From Microbulbifer sp. SAOS-129_SWC (GTDB lineage: Bacteria > Pseudomonadota > Gammaproteobacteria > Pseudomonadales > Cellvibrionaceae): 64,000 nucleotides of DNA. A model generated the notes under the pieces. The model was not told the DNA's origin and made no database searches. It saw only the letters and a list, made by a program, of their open reading frames with translations. The stretch is taken from assembly GCF_039696035.1 (NCBI RefSeq), contig NZ_CP155567.1:4273001-4337000 (forward strand). The letters are read 5' to 3'. Shown here piece after piece: positions 55,406 through 63,395 of this stretch (position 1 is its first letter; every line of letters begins with the position of its first letter). A program made the position numbers and the translations under genes.

Positions 55406-57474
55406 GGTGCGCCTCCGTTTTCACCCGGCTTTTCGTGTTTATTCATCAAGTTGCGCGCCAGATCGCGCAGGCGCTGCTGGCGCTTCTTGCGCGCGTTCGC
55501 ATCCGGCTGCGACGAGAACCACACCGAATAGGCCAGTTGCGAGTCCAGTTTGTCCAGCGCATCCACATACTGCGGGAAATCTTCTTCCGACACGGATTTC
55601 GCCGCGGAGTGATAGTTGAAATCCACCTGGATGGTATTTTTTTCCCGCGTGATATCGCGGCTGAATTTGAACCACTGAGTGTCGGTGATTGATCCGCTGT
55701 TCTTTTCGAACCACAGGATATCGTCAGCGTGATCGGTCTCGATGCGCACCTGCTGGTGAATGGTGAAGTCTCCCGGCAGCTCGAACGGATGCTTGCGCTG
55801 GCGGGTCTTCGGCAGGCTGAAGTTGTCGGCGATACTCGCAGCGACAAACTTGACCACATTCTTGCCGCCGGCAGATTTGCCAACTTTGGGCAGAAAATAG
55901 TGCTCGGTGACCACCAGCCGATTGTGATCGTCGGAGTCGCTCACCTCCACCGGCCCGCGAGATTCAATCGCCGGGAAGTACTTGGCGTAATACTGGCGGA
56001 AGTTGTTGGCCACCTGCTCGCGGCTGTAATAGCCGAAGTAGCTGCGCATCTGCTCTGCGCGCCAGCCGGTATAGCTGGTGCTGACCTGGAAATCGGCAGA
56101 ATCCCGGTTCTCGCCCAGCGAAAACTCCTCGCGAATATCGGTGGAGGCCTGCATCTGGCCGGGTACCGCCGGCGCTATGCGCGTGAGGTGATCGCCCTTG
56201 CCGTCGACCAACAGCGCCCAGTGGAAGTCCGGTAGCGACATCTCCACGACGGGCCCGCGCTGGCTGTTGTCTGTGGGGTCGATCCAGTAACGCTTGCCGC
56301 GATACTGGAAGGTGGTGATGACATGGTTGAACAGCCCCGGCGAAGGGAGGTTGCGGTCCAGGTGCAGGTTGCCTTCAGTGGAGACCAGCGCCGGCGCCGC
56401 ATCGATACCGAGCGCGTGCAGCGCCGCCACCAGCAGTACCGTTTTGTCTTTGCAGTCGCCGAAGCGCCGGCCCAGGGTCTCCGCCGGCGCACTCGGCAGA
56501 TGGGAATTCACCCCGTGCTCGATACCAAAATAGCGCACATTCTTCTGGATCCACTGGGCCACTTGCGCCACCTGTGCCAGCTTGTCGCCGTCACCCATGC
56601 CCCGAATCTTCTGCAGGAAGTCTGCCGGTAGCTTGTCGTCGAGGCGGTAGAGACCCGCAGCCCAATGGTTTACCGCAGCCCAGCTGCCGTACTCGGTGAA
56701 CTCCATGTAGGGGTACACCGATAACCAGCTGGGCGTGCCGTCTTCAGACTTGACCACTTTTGTATCGGACAACTCGATGGTCTGGCGACGCAGATCGCCC
56801 TCACGGGTTTCGCGGACCTTCGCATCGACCCCCTGCACCCGCACATGGATGTCCAGCTGTTGCGGCCGCAGCAGGCTCACCCGCAGGTGTTCCACCGGTG
56901 TGCCCCAGCCGAGTGTCTCGTGACCAAACTTGCGGCCGCCGAGCACCGGATTGGAGCCACGCACCGTATAGCTGTACTCGACGATATCGTCGACGCGCAC
57001 ATCCTTCAGAATCGAAAGCGCCGTCCAGCCCTCGGCATAGATATCGCTATCCAGCTCGTTTTCCTGCTGAAACAGCTTTACATCATCCACGTCCAGGCGG
57101 CTGCTCTTGTGCCCGCCCCGATACACGCTGATATCGTGCAGCACGAGATCTTCATAGTTGGGAAAGAAGCCAATACTGATATTGGACACCTGCTGCAGAC
57201 CCTGCTGGTTCAGCGGCTGCATCACCAGATGAACGTAGCGCTCCATCTTGTCACCGGACAGATTGATCTGCCGATCGGAGAGCAGGAACCGCACGCTCTG
57301 ATTGCCATCCGGCGCCCGCTGTAGATCCACCGGTACGGCCTGCACCCAATCCGGACGCGGCCCGTGCGAGAAGTGTTCGGCTCCGTTGACGGCCGCTGCC
57401 GCGAAAGACAGCGGTGCGACGGCCATGATTGCCAGCGCAATGACGGCGAGTATTCCCCGGGAGATTCCCTGCAT
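55402..57474 (-). CDS. Exported DUF3857 / transglutaminase-like protein
   Basis: A 690-residue periplasmic or secreted protein. The signal peptide (GILAVIALAIMAVAPLSFAA) is followed by a DUF3857 domain (about 50-240). A transglutaminase-like core follows, with Cys in RRFGDCKDKTVLLVAAL near residue 338, His in LFNHVITTF near 383 and Asp in YWIDPTD near 397, completing a papain-like triad. A C-terminal beta-rich part ends in basic residues. Start 57474 follows GGGGAAAG; the first in-frame ATG 63 bases earlier is rejected because it precedes the signal with Cys/Arg-rich sequence. It overlaps the downstream Sel1 lipoprotein gene by 4 bases. Such pairs are common in marine gammaproteobacteria but uncharacterised. 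Crosslinking or proteolysis are both possible. Confidence 0.86.
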   Translation of the reverse strand: MQGISRGILAVIALAIMAVAPLSFAAAAVNGAEHFSHGPRPDWVQAVPVDLQRAPDGNQSVRFLLSDRQINLSGDKMERYVHLVMQPLNQQGLQQVSNISIGFFPNYEDLVLHDISVYRGGHKSSRLDVDDVKLFQQENELDSDIYAEGWTALSILKDVRVDDIVEYSYTVRGSNPVLGGRKFGHETLGWGTPVEHLRVSLLRPQQLDIHVRVQGVDAKVRETREGDLRRQTIELSDTKVVKSEDGTPSWLSVYPYMEFTEYGSWAAVNHWAAGLYRLDDKLPADFLQKIRGMGDGDKLAQVAQVAQWIQKNVRYFGIEHGVNSHLPSAPAETLGRRFGDCKDKTVLLVAALHALGIDAAPALVSTEGNLHLDRNLPSPGLFNHVITTFQYRGKRYWIDPTDNSQRGPVVEMSLPDFHWALLVDGKGDHLTRIAPAVPGQMQASTDIREEFSLGENRDSADFQVSTSYTGWRAEQMRSYFGYYSREQVANNFRQYYAKYFPAIESRGPVEVSDSDDHNRLVVTEHYFLPKVGKSAGGKNVVKFVAASIADNFSLPKTRQRKHPFELPGDFTIHQQVRIETDHADDILWFEKNSGSITDTQWFKFSRDITREKNTIQVDFNYHSAAKSVSEEDFPQYVDALDKLDSQLAYSVWFSSQPDANARKKRQQRLRDLARNLMNKHEKPGENGGAP

Positions 57475-57680
57475 TATTCTTTCCCCATTTTGCCGCGCCC
57501 GGCACAGGCGTGGCACACATACGACAGGCCTCATCATATAGGCTCTCCGACCGCGGATCTATCCGCTGTGCCCGGCTGAAATCCTACCGGGTGCAGGCTT
57601 GCGTGGCTTGGAAGCTGCCGAGCCAAACCGGCGGCGGGCCGCGAGCCGGCCCCCAACCAAATGGTGCCGCTGCTGCCCTC

Positions 57681-58142
57681 TTAGCCCTGGGGTGCATCGA
57701 CCTCGTAAAGCTCCAGCCCCCACTGGCCGGATTCAAAGGACCGCACCTTGCCTATAAGCGGTAATTTGGACTCCTTATACGCCATATTCTTGAACTGCGC
57801 TCTGCAGGCATAGGTCTTTCCCGCCTCCAGATGAATGGTCTTTCTGATCGGCGCGGCATCAAAATTGAGCTGATACATCAGGAACAGGGCATCATGGTCG
57901 CCCGGCAGCAACTCCAGCGCGTCGTAATCCAGTGTGACCTCCTGACCATCGATCCGGTAGATATAGCACTCCGGGTTGGTCGGTGCCGCAAAAGAGGTTT
58001 TATTGATTATTGTCGCCACCTCGCTCGCCGGCCGCTTGCCTCCGGCGTAAACCTGATATGTTCCGCAGCCGGTCAGAAGCAGCGAGAGAAACAGGAAATG
58101 AATTGTTTTTATAATCATATTCGCCCATCTTATTATTTTCAT
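57681..58142 (-). CDS. Small lipoprotein of unknown function
   Basis: A 153-residue lipoprotein. The lipobox LLLTGCGTYQVYAGGKRP places the lipidated Cys near residue 26. The mature part contains a beta-rich segment, PECYIYRIDGQEV then LLPGDHDALFLMYQ, and a later HLEAGKTYACRAQFKNM. Together they resemble proteins that display a small carbohydrate-like or metal-binding fold, but no family is certain. Two starts are possible: ATG 58142 with GGAG close by, or ATG 58118. The upstream part of the longer open frame overlaps the 58286 gene and is not coding. Confidence 0.7.
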   Translation of the reverse strand: MKIIRWANMIIKTIHFLFLSLLLTGCGTYQVYAGGKRPASEVATIINKTSFAAPTNPECYIYRIDGQEVTLDYDALELLPGDHDALFLMYQLNFDAAPIRKTIHLEAGKTYACRAQFKNMAYKESKLPLIGKVRSFESGQWGLELYEVDAPQG

Positions 58143-58285
58143 AATGCTCCGACAGCGCACCTGCCAGCGCGAAATACCCAGATCTGACAGAAGGAAAATT
58201 GAATCCGCAACAAACTGCGAATCAAATCCTCCCGGGACACTCCTTACAGCGCCTGACATTCTATCCTTTAAATATTTAAAGAGCT

Positions 58286-58765
58286 CTAATAACCGCGCAT
58301 CGCCCCTAGCACCCACCTGAACTGAAGCCGCCTATTCTCGGAAAAGAATAACCAGGCAACAATCACCGAGAATATGACAGCGACCGGATAGATAAAGATC
58401 GTAAATTCTATAGAGGGAATCTTCATACTCAAGGGTAAAATAAAAACTGTAAATACAGATAAAATCAGCCCACTATATTTGGCAAGCAAGGCTCGCCACA
58501 AGAAACCCCAGACCGATAGACCTCCGGAATCCAGTCGATACTCTTTCACAGCTCTGAGAACAGCAATCAGCACCGCTGCCCAAGCCACATTAAAAATAAA
58601 TGCTATTTCCAGATTTAATCTCGAGAACTTGCCGGGCTCTAAAAACTGCACGAAGGAAAAAACTACAACAAGAGCCAACAAAAGCAGCAAAGCTATCTTC
58701 ATAGTTTTATCAAAATAATTCACAGCCCCCTCTGCCCCCTGATCTTTTCTTAAAAGATATCGCAC
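58286..58765 (-). CDS. Four-helix membrane protein of unknown function
   Basis: A 159-residue protein with hydrophobic segments at about 23-42, 52-70, 92-110 and 122-140, a short cytoplasmic N-terminus (MRYLLRKDQGAEGAVNYFDK) and a basic C-terminal tail (ENRRLQFRWVLGAMRGY). No family recognised. AT content is higher than in the core genes to the left. It lies 30 bases from the end of the upstream serine protease gene on the same strand. Confidence 0.65.
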   Translation of the reverse strand: MRYLLRKDQGAEGAVNYFDKTMKIALLLLLALVVVFSFVQFLEPGKFSRLNLEIAFIFNVAWAAVLIAVLRAVKEYRLDSGGLSVWGFLWRALLAKYSGLILSVFTVFILPLSMKIPSIEFTIFIYPVAVIFSVIVAWLFFSENRRLQFRWVLGAMRGY

Positions 58766-58795
58766 TCTACTGCTTCTCTTGACTACTAAAAGCTA

Positions 58796-59650
58796 CTACT
58801 GGTTACTAACGTCAGCCTTACCTGCTTCCTGACTTGCTCGCTGACTATAGTCAGCCATGGTAGATTCGATCCAAGTAACGTAGTGAGAAATACGAACATT
58901 ATTGCCGCCATCCCCGTAAAGCGCACCGTGATACGTGCGTAAGTCCCTTTCGCTGGAATCCCAGGAAACAAGGCCGGCGAGCTGCCATTCGCCTTTTTCC
59001 TGGAGAAGAACGGGACTTCCGCTATCCCCATTTCCTGCCATCCCCTCAAGTGGAACAGCGGACTTGGGCGAATCAAACGTGTAGGAAATCCAGCGCGGAT
59101 TAACACCGGAAATAACATTGAAGGCCCTGCGCAAGGCAGTACGATGTGGGCTGTGAGGGACCACGCCCTCTTTCCCATTACCAGTAGCGCCCTTACCGAT
59201 CAACTCTACGGTCCGGCCCAGTTCGTTGCTGCCCGCATAAAGAGAGATTGGCGTAACATCAGTAATGGGGGCTTCCAGCTTGACCAGCGCGATATCATCG
59301 CACGACGCAAGAAATGCTCTTAACTTAGTGCCATCCCCGGAAGCTAACGCTTGTTTGACAAGCGGCTCGGGTGTCATCTTGTATCCTGTATGAACCACAA
59401 CAGATGCAACTTTGCGCACTTGGCCGTTAATAGTGACGCCCTGAATATTCCGCATATGAACCACATGCGCGACCGTAACCACCCACTGAGGGCTAATCAG
59501 CACACCGTGACCTTCACCCGGGAAATCGACCAAAGCAGGGAGAGTAGAGGACGGAACCTGATACTTCTCATCCTTAATGTCATCACGAATAATGATCGCA
59601 CTGGCAGCGGATGAAACGGCCAGCAGCACAAAGAGAAAATACTTTCTCAT
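58796..59650 (-). CDS. Secreted trypsin-like serine protease
   Basis: A 284-residue S1-family protease. The Sec signal (MRKYFLFVLLAVSSAASA) ends near residue 18. The catalytic triad is complete: His62 in VVTVAHVVH, Asp119 in CDDIALVKL and Ser210 in GNGDSGSPVLL. The segment before His62 (GEGHGVLISPQWVV) is typical of the fold. There is no long pro-region or C-terminal domain, so it is a compact secreted enzyme. Secreted S1 proteases of this size occur in marine predatory or polymer-degrading bacteria. It sits in an AT-richer stretch between core genes and the cassette array. Target unknown. Confidence 0.9.
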   Translation of the reverse strand: MRKYFLFVLLAVSSAASAIIIRDDIKDEKYQVPSSTLPALVDFPGEGHGVLISPQWVVTVAHVVHMRNIQGVTINGQVRKVASVVVHTGYKMTPEPLVKQALASGDGTKLRAFLASCDDIALVKLEAPITDVTPISLYAGSNELGRTVELIGKGATGNGKEGVVPHSPHRTALRRAFNVISGVNPRWISYTFDSPKSAVPLEGMAGNGDSGSPVLLQEKGEWQLAGLVSWDSSERDLRTYHGALYGDGGNNVRISHYVTWIESTMADYSQRASQEAGKADVSNQ

Positions 59651-59857
59651 AGACTTAAAATCCTTTAAATATTCTTCGGCAATCCATCGTCGCCCTCACC
59701 TATAGACAGCCTTGTGAGCATTGCGCACAAAATGGGGCATGGCGACGGCAAATAAAGTGTGCAAATTAATGAGTCAAACCAGGATCAGGTTTATTTCCTG
59801 CCCGCTTCATTTTAATAAATACCAGGTGCGTTATCCCCAAAGTAAAAATCGCGAAAA

Positions 59858-60379
59858 TCAAGCGACACTTGCATTAGTTGGCTGTGCTTCTTTATCAAGG
59901 TTACTTTTCACGAAAGTTGCCTTCACCCTTTTTGACAGCAACATGTAGGGGACCCAGATGAAAACCATGACCGAAGAGCGCATAAGCTCCTTCACTGTAT
60001 CCGGGTCAAATACAGGCTCATTGGGTAGCACAAGCTTTATTGCATAGGCATCGGCGACGATAGAGGTAAGGCTACATACGGCTATACCAATATACCATTT
60101 CGGAAAATCTCTACTCTTGGTGAAAAACTTGTATGCCATATAAAGCCAGACCACCAATAGCCCAGAATTGATCAATAGCTCCCCAAGAATAATTGATGCC
60201 CACATCGGACTATAGGCTTCACTTCCTTTACTGGTGATGGCGTCCCATATACCTGAAGTAAATATTTCCGGATAGGTAGTCAGGATCAACGTCACAATCC
60301 TTATTGGAGTAACAACGATACCAATGGCTACCAGTATCAACCATCCCCCAATCCCTTCAATGCTTTTTTCTTGACTCAT
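59858..60379 (-). CDS. DUF2569 family membrane protein
   Basis: A 173-residue membrane protein with the DUF2569 hallmark SIEGIGGWLILVAIGIVV near its start and further hydrophobic segments around residues 60-80, 95-115 and 135-150. ATG 60379 follows an AAGGGGA site at 3-4 bases; an earlier frame start lies in non-coding DNA. Function unknown. Members are often found in mobile or accessory DNA. It is the last gene before the integron cassettes, but no attC-like site follows it, so it is not itself counted as a cassette. Confidence 0.82.
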   Translation of the reverse strand: MSQEKSIEGIGGWLILVAIGIVVTPIRIVTLILTTYPEIFTSGIWDAITSKGSEAYSPMWASIILGELLINSGLLVVWLYMAYKFFTKSRDFPKWYIGIAVCSLTSIVADAYAIKLVLPNEPVFDPDTVKELMRSSVMVFIWVPYMLLSKRVKATFVKSNLDKEAQPTNASVA

Positions 60380-60938
60380 ATTTCCCCTTATTGCTTTTCC
60401 AACATTGGCCTTCAGCACGGCCAGAATTATTTATGTACGTCCTACAGCCCGACCCGATTATTGGCTCTTCAGCCTCCGATATACCAGCGCTGACCGAAAA
60501 CCGAGAACACCCCCGCCGGTTATTAAACATTCTACAAGACCAACAGGCATTATCATAAAAGTCACAGCGGCATCCTGCAGCCGGCCACTTTTCGCAACCC
60601 AAACATGGTTACAGATTAGTCAATTTGGAGCAGTAGTGAAAAATTGAGCGTCTTGATTCAATTGTTAGGATATTTTCTGGCACGCTCAGTTTGCTAAAAA
60701 ATACCGAAAAGAACCAACAAATTCCTTCAGGCTCCTACAACCCAATTAAAACCCTCCTGTCTCGTTTTAGACAAAGAGAGGAGCGCAATGACCGCTCAAA
60801 AAAGGTGCCTATAGGAAGCTGCCCCTCAGCAGAGAATTGTTAGCCGGCCGACTGGCACGAAGCTTCCCCACCTCCACCTCCAAACCGATATTTATTTTTA
60901 GCGACCACCACTAACTGGTAGGCAGCAAAACCATACCA
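60380..60938. other. Gene-free border of the cassette array
   Basis: About 560 bases without a convincing gene. It contains two isolated GTTAG motifs (near 60665 and 60838) that look like R-type core sites but lack visible partners. This may be decayed attC DNA or chance. Confidence 0.45.
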
Positions 60939-61031
60939 GAATAACGCCCGGCTTTTGGGCGACTGTGGAGCCGCGAAGCGGCGGAATGGCCGTCCCAGCG
61001 CCGAAGGCGCGATAACAGCCGCTTGTTAGTT
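60939..61031 (-). repeat. attC site 1 (array-distal)
   Basis: Core sites GAATAAC (60939-60945) and GTTAGTT (61025-61031), 93 bases. The interior has CGCGAAGCGG and GCGCCGAAGGCGC palindromes. It overlaps the TAA of the cassette gene at 61026. The distal core (GTTATTC on the minus strand) departs from GTTRRRY, as in terminal or decayed sites. Confidence 0.78.
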
Positions 61032-61376
61032 ACCATGTTTCGCTAACCTTTGGAAGCGTTCCACAGCTAACTTCTCTACTCGGATCCCAACATATTTATA
61101 TGCTTTTAGGTGTTGCTCTATTGCGGATACTGTCTGCTCCGAAACATCAGAATCGAAAGTTAAGGAGATTTCGCCTCCGCATTCCATGTATATTTTGAAG
61201 TAATATCCCTGGAAAGTGCCTGTCACATCCAATTCGTCAGTCGACATAACATAGTGAAAAGCTTTGAATTCCAAGCCTTCAAGTGATTCAACATATGCCA
61301 TCAGCTTTAACACAGAAGGCTGGAAGAGGCTTTTCCACCAACTTTTAGTTTCTTCTTGGATGGTTATGTATTTCAT
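61026..61376 (-). CDS. Cassette gene, unknown protein
   Basis: A 116-residue soluble protein starting MKYITIQEETKSWWKSLFQP. It has alternating beta-type segments (ELDVTGTFQGYYFKIYMECG, then EISLTFDSDVSEQTV) and a C-terminal helix. No family recognised. ATG 61376 is used; a TTG seven codons earlier is also open. The ribosome site is weak, as is common in cassettes. Its stop codon overlaps the attC-1 core site. Confidence 0.7.
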   Translation of the reverse strand: MKYITIQEETKSWWKSLFQPSVLKLMAYVESLEGLEFKAFHYVMSTDELDVTGTFQGYYFKIYMECGGEISLTFDSDVSEQTVSAIEQHLKAYKYVGIRVEKLAVERFQRLAKHGN

Positions 61377-61395
61377 GACGGCTGATCCATGCGAC

Positions 61396-61514
61396 AATTA
61401 ACGCCGCGCTCAGCCGCAGCTTACTTTGTGCGCATTTTGCGCAAAAATGGGAAAGACAGCGACTGCGCAAAAGGTGTGTATAGTAAGCTGTTGGCCTGCA
61501 GCGCTTTGTTACGT
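61396..61514 (-). repeat. attC site 2
   Basis: Core sites AATTAAC (61396-61402) and GTTACGT (61508-61514), 119 bases. CAGCTTAC pairs with GTAAGCTG inside. The centre shares a TGCGCAAAA-type palindrome with attC 3, so these two sites are closely related. Confidence 0.85.
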
Positions 61515-61516
61515 GG

Positions 61517-62221
61517 TTAGGCCGGCTCCGGCTCGAATTCCGCTTCGATACTATTAATGACCTCTGCAATCATATTCTTGGAGATACTCAAAACTACGGC
61601 TCCACCTTTTTTACCTTGCTCTACATCGTAGCCTCTTGACTCCAAAAAATCCCGAATCTCATCAAAAACAGCTTTACTTCTACCAATTGCAAGGTGATGC
61701 TTCCCAGATTTTCTAGCATTAACATAATATGTTAATTGCTTGCCATCGCTGAAAAAAGTTGGGCCTGCTTTCCTAGAACTTGATCGAAGTGGCATATCTA
61801 AAAGATTTGCCACTTCAGCTAAAAGAATATGATCTGTTTTTTCCCGTTCTTCACTTTCTCTTTTTAGAATACTACGAGTGTATTCATCATCACTCTCTTC
61901 TATAACTAACTCGTTTGCCCCAATAAGTTCCATTATGGGCTGCATTCTCTCAACAAGAGTGTCATCTTTATCTAGAAACCACTCTCCCTCTATGCGGCTA
62001 TCCTCTAACAGCATGTGTAACGCTGTTTCAACAGCCCTAGCATCCTGATGCTCCCATGCCGCGACACACTGGGCTTTGATAGGAGATTTAGTGTTACTAA
62101 TTTGCTGAAGCCGCGAGCTTAATGTAGCGTTTCCAGCACCAGTAATTCCGACTTTTTTGTACGGAATGTCTATGTGACCACCAATATCAATATGGCGCAT
62201 CACGTAAATTACTGTATGCAT
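61517..62221 (-). CDS. Cassette gene: GIY-YIG (T5orf172-like) putative nuclease
   Basis: A 234-residue protein whose first 90 residues match the T5orf172/MUG113 type of GIY-YIG domain. VIYVMRH and, 20 residues on, KVGIT stand for the GIY and YIG motifs. LSSRLQQIS, VETALHMLL with the conserved Glu/His, and EGEWF follow. The remaining 140 residues include an acidic linker and a compact C-terminal domain (TYYVNARKSGKHHLAIGRSK) that may bind DNA. ATG 62221 has GAGAGATT upstream, better than the ATG four codons earlier. As a cassette gene with a nuclease domain it could be a defence or addiction factor (inference). Confidence 0.8.
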   Translation of the reverse strand: MHTVIYVMRHIDIGGHIDIPYKKVGITGAGNATLSSRLQQISNTKSPIKAQCVAAWEHQDARAVETALHMLLEDSRIEGEWFLDKDDTLVERMQPIMELIGANELVIEESDDEYTRSILKRESEEREKTDHILLAEVANLLDMPLRSSSRKAGPTFFSDGKQLTYYVNARKSGKHHLAIGRSKAVFDEIRDFLESRGYDVEQGKKGGAVVLSISKNMIAEVINSIEAEFEPEPA

Positions 62222-62251
62222 AATCTCTCTCATCGTTTGAATGGTGCTGAC

Positions 62252-62395
62252 ACGTAACGCCGCCAGCGGGGGCAGCTTACCTTGTGCGCCATTTGCGCAA
62301 AATGGGAGCGAAGCGACCCGCGCAAAAGGTGCACAAAGTAAGACGTCCCGCGGAGGCCCGAAGGGCCGTAGCTTTACTGCCTGTGATTGTTAGGA
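62252..62395 (-). repeat. attC site 3
   Basis: Core sites ACGTAAC (62252-62258) and GTTAGGA (62389-62395), 144 bases. The interior CAGCTTAC and GTAAG arms and the TGCGCAAAATGGG centre resemble attC 2. Confidence 0.85.
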
Positions 62396-62400
62396 ATACA

Positions 62401-62679
62401 TTACTCTGCATGGCCCGCTACCCTTAATTTGCGGTTAACCGCCATACATTGCTCCCAAAGACTTCCGCTTGATACACCCCAGGCATCTTGGCCTCGAACA
62501 AGCCCCTTAATCGCAGGGCTTTTATTTCCTGCTTTGATTTCAGATCTGGTTGTTTGGAAGTACTTGAGAATTGCCATTCTAGATTCTTCAGTCCATGAAT
62601 GTGCACAATCATCCTTACTTAGAGGATTGGATAGCTCGTTGATGATTTTATCCAACGATTCCATCTCTGTGCGATACAT
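62401..62679 (-). CDS. Cassette gene, small unknown protein
   Basis: A 92-residue soluble protein beginning MYRTEMESLDKIINELSNPL, with a Trp-containing centre (DDCAHSWTEESRMAILKYF) and a basic C-terminal half (LVRGQDAWGVSSGSLW). No family recognised. ATG 62679 is preceded by AGGA at 9 bases, which lies in the attC 4 core; an ATG five codons later is an alternative. attC 3 follows 6 bases after the stop. Confidence 0.62.
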   Translation of the reverse strand: MYRTEMESLDKIINELSNPLSKDDCAHSWTEESRMAILKYFQTTRSEIKAGNKSPAIKGLVRGQDAWGVSSGSLWEQCMAVNRKLRVAGHAE

Positions 62680-62688
62680 TCCCAGTAT

Positions 62689-62772
62689 TCCTAACGCCCG
62701 CAGCACGCGTGGATTTTTAATGGAGGCGCAGCCACAATTAAAAAGCCGTCGCTTTGCCTGCGATTGTTAGTT
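62689..62772 (-). repeat. attC site 4
   Basis: Core sites TCCTAAC (62689-62695) and GTTAGTT (62766-62772), 84 bases, with partly complementary arms (GCAGCACGC / GCCTGCG-like). It overlaps the stop of the cassette gene at 62767. Confidence 0.82.
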
Positions 62773-63285
62773 TTCATTTCCAAGTGCATAAACATCAACG
62801 CGCTCCCCAAATATTACAGACTGAGCCAATTCACTAGTTTTCGAAAGAGCTCCCCTCAAATCGTCGATTGAGCCTACTGCGGCTGATATTGCCTGCTCGC
62901 GCGAATACGACGAAGTTATCGAAATGAACCGTTCCTCCATGGAGTCCATTGAGTTATCAACGACCCTCAACCTTTCATGGATGATATGAAGGCAGTCCCT
63001 TTCCCACTCTTTTAGAATCTCCGGCGTCTCTATAATTATTCGTGAATATATATCCCGAGGGAAGCGGGTTGATTGAGTTGGCATAACACGCTCGGCCTTA
63101 AAGTGGCTCTCAGCCTGATTCAAAACGTCCACCTTGCTTGGCACCATACGTATGATTGATTGGAGCTCTGCTACAAGAGACTTCCGAAGGCGGATTCTTA
63201 ATCTATGCCGCTTTAGCCATTGCGCACCCTCGGCCAAAACAAACCCCAATACAACACCGAGAAGTGACCATATTGCTTCCATCAT
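62767..63285 (-). CDS. Cassette gene, membrane-anchored unknown protein
   Basis: A 172-residue protein with one N-terminal membrane helix (AIWSLLGVVLGFVLAEGA) followed by a basic, helical cytoplasmic part (QWLKRHRLRIRLRKSLVAEL). A repeated helical pattern to the C-terminus contains MDSMEERFISITSSYSREQA. ATG 63285 follows GGAGAG at 7 bases; the longer open frame upstream runs through attC 5 and is rejected. Single-helix cassette proteins of this kind have no assigned role. Confidence 0.72.
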   Translation of the reverse strand: MMEAIWSLLGVVLGFVLAEGAQWLKRHRLRIRLRKSLVAELQSIIRMVPSKVDVLNQAESHFKAERVMPTQSTRFPRDIYSRIIIETPEILKEWERDCLHIIHERLRVVDNSMDSMEERFISITSSYSREQAISAAVGSIDDLRGALSKTSELAQSVIFGERVDVYALGNEN

Positions 63286-63305
63286 TCGATGACTCTCCGG
63301 TGGAA

Positions 63306-63395
63306 AGCTAACGCCCGCATTTGGGGCCGTAGTGAAGCGGAGCGAAACGAAGGTCCCAGCCCACGTAGTGGGCGACCAACATGCGCTTGTTAGGC
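63306..63395 (-). repeat. attC site 5
   Basis: Core sites AGCTAAC (63306-63312) and GTTAGGC (63389-63395), 90 bases, with GAAGCGGAGCGAAACGAAGG-type internal structure. It overlaps the stop of the endonuclease-like cassette gene. Confidence 0.85.

Noticed and set aside
58796..60379. Serine protease and DUF2569 genes as integron cassettes
   Set aside because: No attC-like site follows either gene; the array is therefore drawn from 60939.
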